Below, piece by piece: positions 45,070 through 54,700 of a stretch of DNA of 64,000 nt. The notes beneath the pieces were generated by a model that was not told the origin of the DNA, did not search any database, and saw nothing but the letters and a program-made list of their open reading frames with translations. Source of the stretch: Acidithiobacillus ferrianus (GTDB lineage: Bacteria > Pseudomonadota > Gammaproteobacteria > Acidithiobacillales > Acidithiobacillaceae). The translations under genes were made by a program, and so were the position numbers. Position 1 is the first letter of the stretch. The number at the start of each line of letters is the position of its first letter. Location of the stretch: NCBI RefSeq assembly GCF_010378095.1, contig NZ_WNJL01000030.1:52501-116500 (forward strand), read 5' to 3'.

Positions 45070-45135
45070 GCCCAACGAATGGAGCTAACAGTCCTGCGAG
45101 GCTTTTCGCGCAGGTCCGATGGAATGATGAGTTGC
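45070..45135 (-). repeat. attC-like site fused to vapC fragment
   Basis: Leftward it reads CGGACCTGCGCG, loop AAAAGCC, TCGCAGG, then CATTCGTTGGGC. The right end GTTGGGC (45076-45070) is a perfect GTTRRRY. The left end is lost where it joins the truncated vapC frame, whose last 17 codons are encoded by the site. Confidence 0.55.
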
Positions 45136-45261
45136 GCGACAAAATACGGCAGGGTGGGATGCCGTCGCCTCCTGCAGCGCTTTCCGGGCGCTTTCGTGGA
45201 AAGGATGCCGGGTGAATACCACCGCCAGCCACACACTGGTATCAAACAGGGAACCCGGCAC
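45085..45261 (-). pseudogene. VapC PIN-domain toxin, 3'-truncated
   Basis: From GTG 45261 the frame begins PGSLFDTSVWLAVVFTRHPF, the PIN-domain start with its first catalytic Asp, and then runs into attC-like sequence after about 45 residues. The remaining acidic residues are absent, so no nuclease activity is expected. It overlaps the vapB 3' end by 20 bases. Confidence 0.75.
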
Positions 45262-45547
45262 GACGCGCGTCCTCCTCAGCTTGAGCGGCTTGTTCCAGTG
45301 CAATCAACTCAGCAAGGCTCATATGGAGCGCCGGTGCGTCGGCATGTCCGCGGATGAACGGTAAACCGCTCTCATCCAGCTCCACCACGGAACCCCGTGG
45401 TGGGGACGCAGGCAGTTTCGGCGCCGCCATTCCCATCCCCTGTCGCAGGTACTCGGCCACCAAATCACGCAGCGTGCGCCCTTGCAGGACGGCCCGCAAT
45501 TTCGCCTCGCGAATGAGTTCGTCCGGTAAGTCCAGGGTGGTTTTCAT
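45242..45547 (-). CDS. vapB: VapB-like ribbon-helix-helix antitoxin
   Basis: A 101-residue antitoxin. The N-terminal KTTLDLPDELIREAKLRAVL is a ribbon-helix-helix DNA-binding domain; the C-terminal half is acidic and would bind the toxin. Its partner vapC has been cut short, leaving an orphan antitoxin. ATG 45547 is preceded by GGAGG. Confidence 0.8.
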   Translation of the reverse strand: MKTTLDLPDELIREAKLRAVLQGRTLRDLVAEYLRQGMGMAAPKLPASPPRGSVVELDESGLPFIRGHADAPALHMSLAELIALEQAAQAEEDARRAGFPV

Positions 45548-45635
45548 GATGCCTCCTTGCTCGTGGGTACTAGCCAACGCCATCCATGAAACCAGCTTAC
45601 CATTTTGCTGGGTTGCGGCAAGTTGCCCTCATCGT

Positions 45636-46474
45636 TTATGCTGACATCTCCCCCAGCATCTTGAGTATCCGCCCGGTACACGCCTTCAAATCCGCATCAA
45701 TTTCTGCCAGCGGCCGGGGCGGCTCGAACACGTAGAAATGCCGGTTAAAGGGTATCTCATACCCGACTACGCCCACCTTGCCGTCCTTCGCATCCCGCTT
45801 ACTTTCGTCAATCCACGCATCCGGGACATGGGGCAGGACTTCCCGCTTGAAGTACGCGTACACGTCCTCGCCCAGGGGCACGTTCTCCGTGTCCCGCAGC
45901 CCGGAATCCGGCTCATACTTCGGGCCGTTACGCTTGCCGCTTTCCACGGGTACCGCATCCGGGCAGGATTCCGTGAACGCGTCCCGGAACGCCTTGCGGC
46001 TTGCCGGGGGTATAGCGACTGCCTCGGGCTTCCAGAATCCCCTCGATGCGCGGCCACAGAGTGTTCCAGTTGTCGTCTGGAACGCCCCCAACGCCTGGAA
46101 CAGGGCTTTCGCGTCATCCAGCAACCCATCCACCTCACGGAGGGCCGTCCCTGGGCCTCCACGCTGCGGACCCGTTTTAGTCCACGCCCATTCCCGTCCA
46201 GTTTCTCCCGCAGTTTCCCTTCATATTCCTGCAGACGTTCCGGAGTCATCTGGAATCGCAGCCGCAGGAGCCTTTCCACGGTGACGGTGCGATAACCGAA
46301 GTCCGTCGTGCGGAATACCCTGGAGACGGGACGGACTTTCACGGTTCCCCCGTCCACGGGTTCCGGTACCGGAGTGCCCTCGAACAGCACCATTCGTGTG
46401 AGTTCCTTGCCTTCGGCATCAAGGAGTACCGCCTGGTCCAGTGCCTCCCCGACGCCCATCAGGCGCGAAATCAT
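45636..46474 (-). pseudogene. type I restriction-modification methylase (HsdM) 3' fragment, frameshifted
   Basis: One frame from 46474 encodes RVFRTTDFGYRTVTVERLLR and following coiled segments; homology then passes near 46130 into another frame with [20 protein letters not shown] and [20 protein letters not shown], the conserved end of N-6 adenine methylases of the HsdM type. The catalytic SAM and NPPF motifs are missing. A dead remnant of a restriction system. Confidence 0.78.
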
Positions 46475-46527
46475 CGGATTTGTCGTTGAGTTCCTGGCGG
46501 CCGAACATGGTCAGAAAGGGGACCCGC

Positions 46528-47277
46528 TCAATGCCGCATCCCCTGCAGACCATCCATGAGGACCCTATCCGCCAAATCCACACGAACAAAACCCAGTCGG
46601 GGATATTCCATATCCATGATGGTGAACAGGGTGATGGAGAGCGCCGCGGCAAAGAGAATAGTCTGCAGCCAGGATATCCTGGGGCTGGAAGCCATGCCGT
46701 AGCCCGCAAGCAGGGCGGCCATCAGCGCCACGCCGAATAACAGGATAAATAGGATCAGAGGCGGGTGGGTACGCGCGGCGACCAGTCGCGTTGTGGTGAT
46801 GTCGAATGTCGCATTGAGCGCCGATGCCGTCAGACTGATGATGGCCGCGTTATTCGTGGTAAGGGCGGCGGTAGTGCCCTGTTGCCAAAGAGCGGCCTGC
46901 AGTTTGAGACTCCGCAGATAAGCCGTATGCTCGGCTGGGGACCCCACGGGGACCTTGTAGGTATCCAGCCGTGCCTGTAAATACTCCCGGAATAAGGATC
47001 GCAACGGCGCTTGGTCAGGCTTGGGCAACAGGTCCAGGCGCAGATAGGCGGTGCCAATGGCGTTGGCTTCTTGAGCAATCAGGACCTGCCGCTGCTGGAA
47101 GCCTGTGGCGGCAGCGGAAAGCGTAAATCCCAAAAGCAGCCCAATCAGGGTAAATACGGTTCCACCGACGTGGCTGCCCCCGCCATTATCGTTGTCGCCC
47201 TGGGCGCCGGCGTGCCGCCTTCTCTGTCGTCGGTCGAGATGATAACCAAAAAAAAACGGTAACAATGAGAAGAACAA
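46528..47277 (-). CDS. bestrophin-like (DUF4239) membrane protein, probable start-region frameshift
   Basis: A 249-residue frame with membrane segments (TVFTLIGLLLGFTLSAAATG, and two near the C-terminus) and the helical segment QQRQVLIAQEANAIGTAYLR typical of DUF4239. A credible ATG at 47308 with a hydrophobic start (MKIGLFSATLFVLLIVTVFF) is one base out of phase because of a run of nine T at 47256-47248; with eight T it would join in frame. Without that, only a TTG at 47277 is available. Confidence 0.68.
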   Translation of the reverse strand: MFFSLLPFFFGYHLDRRQRRRHAGAQGDNDNGGGSHVGGTVFTLIGLLLGFTLSAAATGFQQRQVLIAQEANAIGTAYLRLDLLPKPDQAPLRSLFREYLQARLDTYKVPVGSPAEHTAYLRSLKLQAALWQQGTTAALTTNNAAIISLTASALNATFDITTTRLVAARTHPPLILFILLFGVALMAALLAGYGMASSPRISWLQTILFAAALSITLFTIMDMEYPRLGFVRVDLADRVLMDGLQGMRH

Positions 47278-47346
47278 ACAGAGTCGCGGAAAACAGACCT
47301 ATTTTCATTGCGGTAATCGTTACCATTTCCCAACTCCTTTTCGATG

Positions 47347-47415
47347 CGTAATCGTACAAGGTGGGCGGACTCGCGCGGCTTTATGCGCGAGGTCCGCTCG
47401 AACGACAGGTTGGGC
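47347..47415 (-). repeat. attC-like site after the EthD-domain gene
   Basis: Leftward it starts with GCCCAAC (47415-47409), then TCGAGCGGACCTCGCGC, loop ATAAAGCC and GCGCGAGTCCGCC, ending in a degenerate GATTACGC. The 13-base arms pair with one or two bulges. It lies 21 bases after the EthD-domain stop and about 40 bases before the next start, as a cassette boundary would. Confidence 0.65.
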
Positions 47416-47436
47416 CGCGATATGCTCAACGAAGGG

Positions 47437-47760
47437 CTACCGAGAGATGAGCACTTCATTGAATTGAATGACAGGCTCTATGTCTGTGTAGTTTGGCATG
47501 TCACCTTGAAGCACTGCCGCGTTCGGCAGGAAAGCAGCCAGGAAGTCTTCGACAGAATTAAAGAGGAAATGGCACATTGCAATGTATGTGGGCTCTGACC
47601 CAGGAACCGCGCCACCGAGCCCATGCTCAACAGATACCCCCTTGAAGCCCGGATGAGCATTCAGAAGTTTGATGGACATAGGCATATGGGTTTCAACGTA
47701 GTAGGAAATGTCAAATCGTGAATCTTTATTGTTCGGGTACAAGATGCTGATTCTTATCAT
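47437..47760 (-). CDS. EthD domain protein
   Basis: A 107-residue dimeric alpha+beta barrel protein: IRISILYPNNKDSRFDISYY, the HMPMSIKLL segment with its His, and a terminal NYTDIEPVIQFNEV strand match the EthD family. GGGAG lies 8 bases before ATG 47760. Often found as integron cassette cargo; function unknown. Confidence 0.85.
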   Translation of the reverse strand: MIRISILYPNNKDSRFDISYYVETHMPMSIKLLNAHPGFKGVSVEHGLGGAVPGSEPTYIAMCHFLFNSVEDFLAAFLPNAAVLQGDMPNYTDIEPVIQFNEVLISR

Positions 47761-48020
47761 TGATATCTCCCAGGTAGTGATGAAATGGATACCGGCAAGG
47801 GTGAAACTAGAGAGGCTCAACATGTATTTATTTCGGCGGACACTATTTCTGTTGGCCCCTTGATGATATTCGCTACGCCTTGACTCACGCTTCCCAATGA
47901 CCAATTGGGGTTCCCTACTTGTCTTTGAAACTCTAGAGATTTAGGAGATTCGACTTCATGCTTTTATAAACGCGTCGGCAAAAGCGCAAATCTTTCTGGC
48001 ATTCCGGCAACCCGATGGTG

Positions 48021-48299
48021 TCATCTAAATCGTAATCCGCTCGTACGCGCTTTTTCCAGGTCGTCTCCCATATCCCGCAGCCCCTGTTCGTCTGAGGTCC
48101 GGAAAGTTTGTGTCAGACGTTTATGCATGCCCAACCGGTCCATATTGGGTGGGGGCTGCAAGGCCAGTGTATCCTTTAGGTTTAGTGCTGCGTGATATAG
48201 GGCATAGTAGGCGCGGGATACTGCGGTTCTTCGAGCCTGTTCGCTTTCGAGATTCAGTTGCCCAGCGAAGAGCAGAAAATCTTCCGCATTAACCGGCAT
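48021..48299 (-). CDS. HEPN-like small helical protein
   Basis: A 92-residue helical protein with SRAYYALYHAALNLK, an R-x6-H arrangement as in HEPN nucleases and in HEPN-type nucleotidyltransferase partners. It begins 4 bases after the preceding gene's stop. Could be a toxin or an adaptor; the sequence does not decide. Confidence 0.6.
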   Translation of the reverse strand: MPVNAEDFLLFAGQLNLESEQARRTAVSRAYYALYHAALNLKDTLALQPPPNMDRLGMHKRLTQTFRTSDEQGLRDMGDDLEKARTSGLRFR

Positions 48300-48303
48300 G
48301 GGC

Positions 48304-49041
48304 TTAGGCGACTTGCTGTAAAGTGGTTGTATACCGTCTGCAACTGATGGAAAGACTGCCCATCTCTGGGATGGACAATCGCGTTTTTACCGCACGTTCC
48401 ACCCCCCACTCTAACGCATCAAGGCGGCTGTCCTCTATATTGCCCGGCAGTATCAATTCATGCAGGATTCCCTCGTTATCCCAAGCTGCCACTTGCGTGG
48501 TAAGCGCGTAGGAGTTCTGGTCCCATACCCACTGTATTGCACATTGGATTCGGGCAATAGTGTCCTCATCCCGCGTATCAAAGGCCCATAAAACAGGCAG
48601 AAGGTTGTCCATCCGGGATGGGGCACGATTGGGAATGCCGCGATACATCTCAACTGCCATTCTATAGGCCCCGGCTGTAAGGAGAGACAAGCTGTATCGC
48701 ATGCGCCCAGACGGATTCATATGTGCGAGGTTCGCCAACATCTGGACCGCCTGTTCGGTTTCCCCAAGTCGTTTGAGTGTGACAGCGCAGTTTTCTTGTA
48801 CGTAAAGGTCCTGGCTGAGGGCGCGGGCACCGCGAAACTTGCTCAGGCTTTCCGCTTTGTTGTGTTGCAGAAACGCATAAATCCCTTCCAGCATCAGGCC
48901 ATCCGCAACATGCTGTTTTTTTATAGCTTCGATGTCACGCCGCAGTTGCGCGCCCTGAAACTCCGGCGGCTGCGTTCCCGACATAGCGAACTCATTGAGT
49001 GCATCAATCAGTGCTTGGGTTTTTGCTGCGGGTTGGGACAT
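48304..49041 (-). CDS. helical-repeat (TPR-like) protein paired with HEPN-like gene
   Basis: A 245-residue protein made of amphipathic helices, with repeat-like stretches (YVQENCAVTLKRLGETEQAVQ, LLTAGAYRMAVEMYRG) resembling TPRs. No signal peptide or catalytic motif is visible. The 4-base gap to the HEPN-like gene means the two work together, perhaps as an antitoxin-toxin pair. I do not recognise a named family. Confidence 0.55.
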   Translation of the reverse strand: MSQPAAKTQALIDALNEFAMSGTQPPEFQGAQLRRDIEAIKKQHVADGLMLEGIYAFLQHNKAESLSKFRGARALSQDLYVQENCAVTLKRLGETEQAVQMLANLAHMNPSGRMRYSLSLLTAGAYRMAVEMYRGIPNRAPSRMDNLLPVLWAFDTRDEDTIARIQCAIQWVWDQNSYALTTQVAAWDNEGILHELILPGNIEDSRLDALEWGVERAVKTRLSIPEMGSLSISCRRYTTTLQQVA

Positions 49042-49547
49042 TGCACACCTGGGCGTTAACCGTAAATACTTGGCTCAGACTTTATTCCTGTTCGCTGAAG
49101 CGGTCAACGCGCCGACGAAAAGGGGGTCGAGCCCCTCGGCGTCTATCCAGGGTGCGCCTTTTTCAGCTTTTCTTGACCGCCATCTATACGGGAATGGGGC
49201 TTGGATTCTGGCCGGGGATTATGGTCCTCGCCTCCGGAATTATTCTGAATACCCGGTGGTGGGTGCGAGGATATTCGTGGGCATCGGAGTTCTGGGAATC
49301 GGGTTGGCGGTGCGGCATGGGTGATGCACCCTCCAAGGATTGCGTCCAGCCGCATATTTTTGAGGACTGGGCGTGCGGCACAAGCTGCGCGCCCATAGCG
49401 GACGGCCCTGGGCACCATTCAGCTTGCAGGGTTAAAATCCGCCAAAACTCCACGTCACACGCTGCAGCGGCTCAGGAACCGTGAACTCTATCAGCGTTGG
49501 CGGTGTGAATGACCGCCAGGTGACGCTGTTGCGGGTTTCGTCCGTCC
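49042..49547. other. 500-base gap with a possible decayed membrane-protein frame
   Basis: On the plus strand at about 49165-49325, one frame encodes LTAIYTGMGLGFWPGIMVLA and a second continues GIGVLGIGLAVRHG. Together they resemble one small membrane protein split by a frameshift, but I recognise no family. The rest of the gap shows nothing. Confidence 0.3.
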
Positions 49548-50186
49548 CTACCTCTTCTTCGGAAGGGCTTCGGCAGGCTGCTCACCGGGCGGGGTGCCGG
49601 CTGCGGACGGAGTAATCGCGTTACCCGCGCAATCGGCAAGCGGATCCTCCGTCGTGGCAGCAGCGGCGCCAGCCAATGCGGCCCAATACCGCTCTTCAGC
49701 CTGTAATTTTTGGATGTGCTCCCGGAGTACCGCCGCGCCTACAGCGTGCGGCCTGCTCTGATCGCGGCGGATAAGTTCCACCAATGGCAATGCCGGGAAA
49801 TACTGGATCGCCATGTCCACAACACCCATGCACCGCAGCCATGCAACCTCTTTGTTCAGATGTGTCAAGTCCAGATGCGTATCGGCCAGAATGATCGCAT
49901 CATGCTCCTGCAAGGCTTTCCGCACGGCCTGTTCCCAGAGCCACTGGACCTGGCCTTCGAGGGCGTGATTCCAGCTGGACCACGAAAAAGGCATACCCGC
50001 CTCTGCCACATGCAAGGCCACCCGAATGGCGTCCCGTTCGATGATGGCGATACGCAATCCGGCATAGCGAGAGGCGACGGATTTGGCCCAACTGCTTTTT
50101 CCCGAAGCCGCCGGGCCAACGGTGAATATGGCCAACCTCTCCCGCTGGCCAGACGTATGCGCCTCTGCAGATACCAGTCCATTCAT
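49548..50186 (-). CDS. P-loop kinase (T4 polynucleotide kinase-like AAA_33)
   Basis: A 212-residue protein with Walker A VGPAASGKSSWAKS, a kinase-type IERDAIR segment and ADTHLD as Walker B-like motif, followed by a lid region RRDQSRPHAVGAAVLREH. The fold matches zeta-toxin/T4 Pnk-type kinases. The C-terminal 40 residues are low complexity. It overlaps the Imm-like gene by 4 bases. Confidence 0.75.
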   Translation of the reverse strand: MNGLVSAEAHTSGQRERLAIFTVGPAASGKSSWAKSVASRYAGLRIAIIERDAIRVALHVAEAGMPFSWSSWNHALEGQVQWLWEQAVRKALQEHDAIILADTHLDLTHLNKEVAWLRCMGVVDMAIQYFPALPLVELIRRDQSRPHAVGAAVLREHIQKLQAEERYWAALAGAAAATTEDPLADCAGNAITPSAAGTPPGEQPAEALPKKR

Positions 50187-50476
50187 AACGTGGGTTCCTT
50201 TCTTTCGTTGTGCTGTTGGCCGCTTGACAAATCATTCTCCGTCAACTCATCAAAGCTTCCGCCGTTTCCGCTGATAATTGCCCAAATGAGGGCTATCAAC
50301 CATCCCAATACGGTCCACCCCAGTGCGAGGTCCAGGATCAAAATACCCTTCGTATGCGCGGATCCCAGACTATAAGCCAGAATCACCGGCAACAGATACA
50401 GCACCGCCAGCAGAACGATCCCAACCACAAGGGCGAGAACGAAACCGGATGAAGTTTGCGTAAGCCAGCGCAGCAT
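50183..50476 (-). CDS. superinfection immunity (T4 Imm-like) membrane protein
   Basis: A 97-residue protein with two membrane helices and the family-typical ILILDLALGWTVLGWLIALI stretch of the Imm_superinfect family. T4 Imm blocks DNA entry of a second phage at the inner membrane; many bacteria carry homologues whose role is less clear. Translationally coupled to the downstream kinase. Confidence 0.82.
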   Translation of the reverse strand: MLRWLTQTSSGFVLALVVGIVLLAVLYLLPVILAYSLGSAHTKGILILDLALGWTVLGWLIALIWAIISGNGGSFDELTENDLSSGQQHNERKEPTL

Positions 50477-51231
50477 GGATATCCCCTTAAGAATATGCTC
50501 AGACCCGCATCAAATGTGGCACTTTGACGGCTTTTCGATCAGAGACTACCCAGGGCCCAATCAAAGCGATCGTACAGCGGACAGAACCGTCCGCTGTACG
50601 CTTCAGCGCAATTATTCCGTGACCTCATTCAGGATGGTGTTTCGAAGAGATCTGCGCGCCACGGGTCGTCCCTTGCCGGTCACGACCCCCTCGAACATGG
50701 GATGCCCTTTCAATGCTCTTGGAAAGACGTTGAAGGATCCACCCGGCATGAACGGGGTGAAATGTAGGACATTCAGCGCTCATGGTCAACAGACCCATTG
50801 GCGAAACCGGAAACGGACGCGCAACGAAGCCGCGTCAGAAAAAATGTTTGCAAAGTGCGGCAAGTTCTACTAAAAATATATTACGATATGAATGTTGAAA
50901 TTATAAGCCCCACCCCACCGCCGTCCTCGGTCCACAAGATCCGAGGGGATGCACCGTCCTGCGTGTGCGACGACGGATGAAGCTTGAAGCATAGCACTCA
51001 TTTCGTGCCCCCAATTGACCTGCCATTGGAAAACGACAGGTCCTTTTTGTGCCGCCGGTGCAGTCAATTAGGGTATAAACGGTCTTCCACGGCATATGGA
51101 TGTGATGCCCATGTCCCTGCGATCCAAGCCTGCTAGAGAAGGCGCCGGTTTCCGACGAACGACGATCCGCTTGGTTCACCAGGAGCTAGGCGCTACAATT
51201 CATACCCCCTTTCAGATCGACGATTTTTCAC
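50477..51231. other. 755-base intergenic region with two hairpins
   Basis: No convincing coding frame. It holds a perfect 12-base hairpin at 50571-50600 and a GACCTG...CAGGTC pair (51017-51042) followed by CTTTTTG, a weak terminator candidate. A sharply AT-rich patch near 50860-50910 could be a promoter. No known RNA gene was recognised. Confidence 0.5.
50571..50600. repeat. 12-bp perfect palindrome
   Basis: CGTACAGCGGAC and GTCCGCTGTACG pair around AGAACC. It lies about 95 bases before the divergent start of the Imm-like gene, so it is not a terminator for it. Confidence 0.75.
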
Positions 51232-51759
51232 ATGACCTGGTTTCTCGCCACTCTGGCCCATCTCATCCATCTCGCCACCCCCCTACTCCAGACCTATGGT
51301 TTATGGGGGCTGGTCGGTATCCTCTTTGCCGAGAATCTGGGCGTTGTCTTCGCACCGGGAGAATCCGTGGTAGTGACCGCCGGATTTCTCGCCGCCAAGG
51401 GGGTGTTTTCTATCGCCATCGTCCTACCCCTGGCCATGCTGGCCGCCATCCTTGGTGGTTATCTGGCATACGGACTGGGCGTGCGTTACGGCCACGCGGG
51501 TCTCATCCGTTTCGGAAAATACGTGTGGATCACGCCGGAGAAGATCAGTCGGGTCCACAATTTCTTCCAGCGCTTTGGCGCGCCAGTCGTGGCCATCGGC
51601 CGTTTTATCGTTCCTTTGCGGCAACTGCAGGGGTATATCGCCGGCAGCGCCGAGATGGGTTTCCGTGCCTATGCCATCTGGAGCGCCGTCGGTGCCGTGC
51701 TTTGGGTAAGCACCTGGGGCGGTGGGGCCTGGTGGCTGGCGGAGTCTATTCCGGGCTGA
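51232..51759 (+). CDS. DedA family membrane protein (VTT domain)
   Basis: A 175-residue inner-membrane protein with the DedA hallmarks: an early NLGVVFAPGESVV reentrant segment with Glu and Pro, and the basic motif GRFIVPLRQLQGYIAGSAEM. DedA proteins are undecaprenyl-phosphate or phospholipid translocases linked to envelope and pH homeostasis. Its stop overlaps the convergent GGDEF-EAL gene by 14 bases. Confidence 0.9.
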   Translation: MTWFLATLAHLIHLATPLLQTYGLWGLVGILFAENLGVVFAPGESVVVTAGFLAAKGVFSIAIVLPLAMLAAILGGYLAYGLGVRYGHAGLIRFGKYVWITPEKISRVHNFFQRFGAPVVAIGRFIVPLRQLQGYIAGSAEMGFRAYAIWSAVGAVLWVSTWGGGAWWLAESIPG

Positions 51760-54700
51760 GTCGATCGACGTCGGAGCACTCTCCCTGAAGGCTCTCCCCG
51801 ATACACGCCAGAAACCGCATCGACGCCTGGTTGATCCGGGTCATATCGAGAGGAATCGTGGTCATCGCCTCCTGATAACGAAGATAGGCTTGGGCCATGG
51901 GGGTCGATCCAAACCCCAGACTGGAGACATGGCTGGCTACAGGACTAGTGGCGGCAAGCTCTGAAAGCATAGATTCGGGAAGCATCGGGACCTGCATCAA
52001 AAGCGTCTTCATGGCGTCGCTGAAGCGTAAATGGCAGGCGTAGAGACCGAGCAGCGATTGCGGCCCGTGATACGGTGTCGGGGTGTACGCCCGGAGCCAG
52101 GGCAGCATCGCCGTGGCAGGCATGGGGCGCGCGATGGCGTATCCTTGCGCCTGGGATACGCCGAGGGCCGTCAAGGCATCCAGAATTTCCGGCGTCTCCG
52201 CGCCCTCGGCCAAAAAATCCACCGCCAAACCCTGGGCAAGGCCCAGAAGGCTATGCACAAAATGCAGATTGTCCGGCCGCTGCGCCAACTCCCGGACAAA
52301 ACTCTGGTCAAGCTTGATCATGTCGATCGGCAGATCCTTGAGCCGCAGCAGGGAGGAGTAGGCGCTACCCACATCGTCGAGGGCGAGACGCACGCCGGTC
52401 GCCTTTATTTCCCGGAGCCTTTGCTGGGCGTTAGCGATGGATAAAAAGTCCCCATACTCCAGTATCTCCAGAGTGACGCGAACGGGATCGATCCCGCTCG
52501 GTCCGAGGGTTTCCGTCAGGCAGTGCAAACAGGCATCATGCGTGAGCAGTTCCGGCTCCGTATTGATGGATACCGTGAGCGGAAACCCCGCTTTCTCCCA
52601 AATGGCCACATCCTGAAGGGCTTGAGTGAGGACCGCCTGGGTGAGGACCCGGCGTTCTTCCACGGAAAGGAAAGACAGAAAACGGGCGGGCACGAGGATT
52701 TCGCCGGAATGACCCGTCAAGCGTGCCAACGCCTCCACGCCCAGCACCCGGCCGCTTTCGAGATCGACGATGGGTTGGTAGTGGATGCGCAGGCCTCCCG
52801 CGGTAAATAGGGTGCTTATGCCTTGCCGAAGAACGGTTTCGCCCCCGTCCGTATCGGCGTGATAATAAGTCCAGAAGCGTTGCCGGTCCCTCTTCGCCGC
52901 CTTGATGGCATAGAGGGCCTGGTCCGCATGGCGCAGCAGCAAATCGGAATCACTGTCGTCGAAAGGATAGAAGGTCAGCCCCAGACTCCCGCGCACGGTC
53001 ACGCTGTCCCCGCCAGAGAGAATAAAGGGTGTCTCGATGGCCTCCTGGACCCGGGCGAGGACCGACTCCAACTCATCCATGCTTCTCAGGTCTTCGAAAA
53101 CAAGGACCAGTTCGTCGCCACCGAGACGGGCCGCGAAGTCGGTCTGCCGCAAGGCCTTTTGGAGACGACCGGCGAGTGTGGTCAGCAGAACGTCGCCGGC
53201 GGCATGACCGTATAGATCATTGATGGGTTTGAAATCATCAAGATCCAACATGCCTACGGCCAGTATCCGCTCATGGCGGAGCGTACGGGCCATGGCCTCC
53301 GCCATGCGCAGGGACAGGGCGGCACGATTGGGCAGCCCGGTCAAAAGATCGTGGTAGGCAAGCCAGGCCTGTCGGCCATGCTCGGCGTCGAGACGCGCCC
53401 GGAGATCGATTTCGTTGAGGCCATGGCTGATGAGCCGGGTGATTCGCGCCAGAAGTCCGAGGATCGCTTCATCAAAAATCCCAGCGCGACCAGCGATGAC
53501 GACGAGGACCCCCCAGATCCGCCCCTGTCGCAGGACTGGAATGGCCGCGGAAGCGCGCCAACGGCACCGCCGAAATTGATCGTGAAACAGGGCCAGGGAG
53601 GGATCCGCAAGATAGTCATTGCTATAATGCAGGCGTTCGCTGCGCCAGGCCCGAGCGGCAAGACTCTGCCCCTCCGGCGTATCCGCCACAGTCAGCGGGA
53701 TGGAGCCGATGGTTTGGGCCCCCCGCCCTGCCGTCACGAGGTGCTCCATGACTCCTTCCCCGTTCGGGTGGCCTACCCAAGCGGCGTTGAAGAGATGACT
53801 GACGGCGAGACGCCGACAGGTTTCCCTGAGGAGATCGCGCTCGCTCCGCGCGCGCAAAAGGATGTCTCCCTCCGCCATGAGGGCCTGATACAGGGCGTTG
53901 AGCCGTTCCAGGGCCTCCCTGTGGCTGGTCTCTTCCGCGATCAGATGCAGCCGTTCCAAGGCGAGTCCCAAGACCGCGGTCAGATGCGCGAGAATCGCCT
54001 GCTGATCGGGGTGACCGAAAAAACCCCGCTTCCGGCTCAACAGCGCGAGAATGCTCCGTTTCCGTCCGCCAGAGTCCATCAAGGGAATGGCGGCGTTGGA
54101 ATTCCAGTCAAAAGGCCGGGCCTGCTTCTGCCAAGGCCGCATGGAAGGATCACCGATCCAGTCCGAGGTGACTTGCACCCGCTCCGTTCGCCAGGCGCGT
54201 CCGGCAGGGCCCTGGCCTTGGGGCGTATCGTCCACACGGATCGTGATGGTCGCCAGATATTCGGCCATACCGGCCCCGGCCGTCGCCGTAACGACTATTT
54301 TTCCATCGCTGTCCGGATACCCGAGCCAGGCGCCGTCTATGCCGCCCTCCCGAGTGAGAAAGTCCATGATCCGTGGAACCATCATCGCTTCGGAGTCCGC
54401 GCCGACCAATATATGGTCCAGGTTCAAGAGCAGATCCCGGACGCCACTGGAGCCCTCGGCATAGCCTTCGAGCTGCCAGGCCAGATCTTGCAACAGACGC
54501 CCCACCAGCAAAGCGCGCAAAGGATGCCGATCCCTCGCGGCAATTTCGGGCCGTTCCACCTGCTCCAGCAAGTGCCGCCAATACAGCGTGTAGCTATCGG
54601 CCACCCAGGACGGCAACACACCGTGGCGATAGTGGATCCGGCCGGCCCGATGGGCGTCCTCGCGCCAGGAGGTCTCCCGCTCCGGATCCAGAAGCAGACG

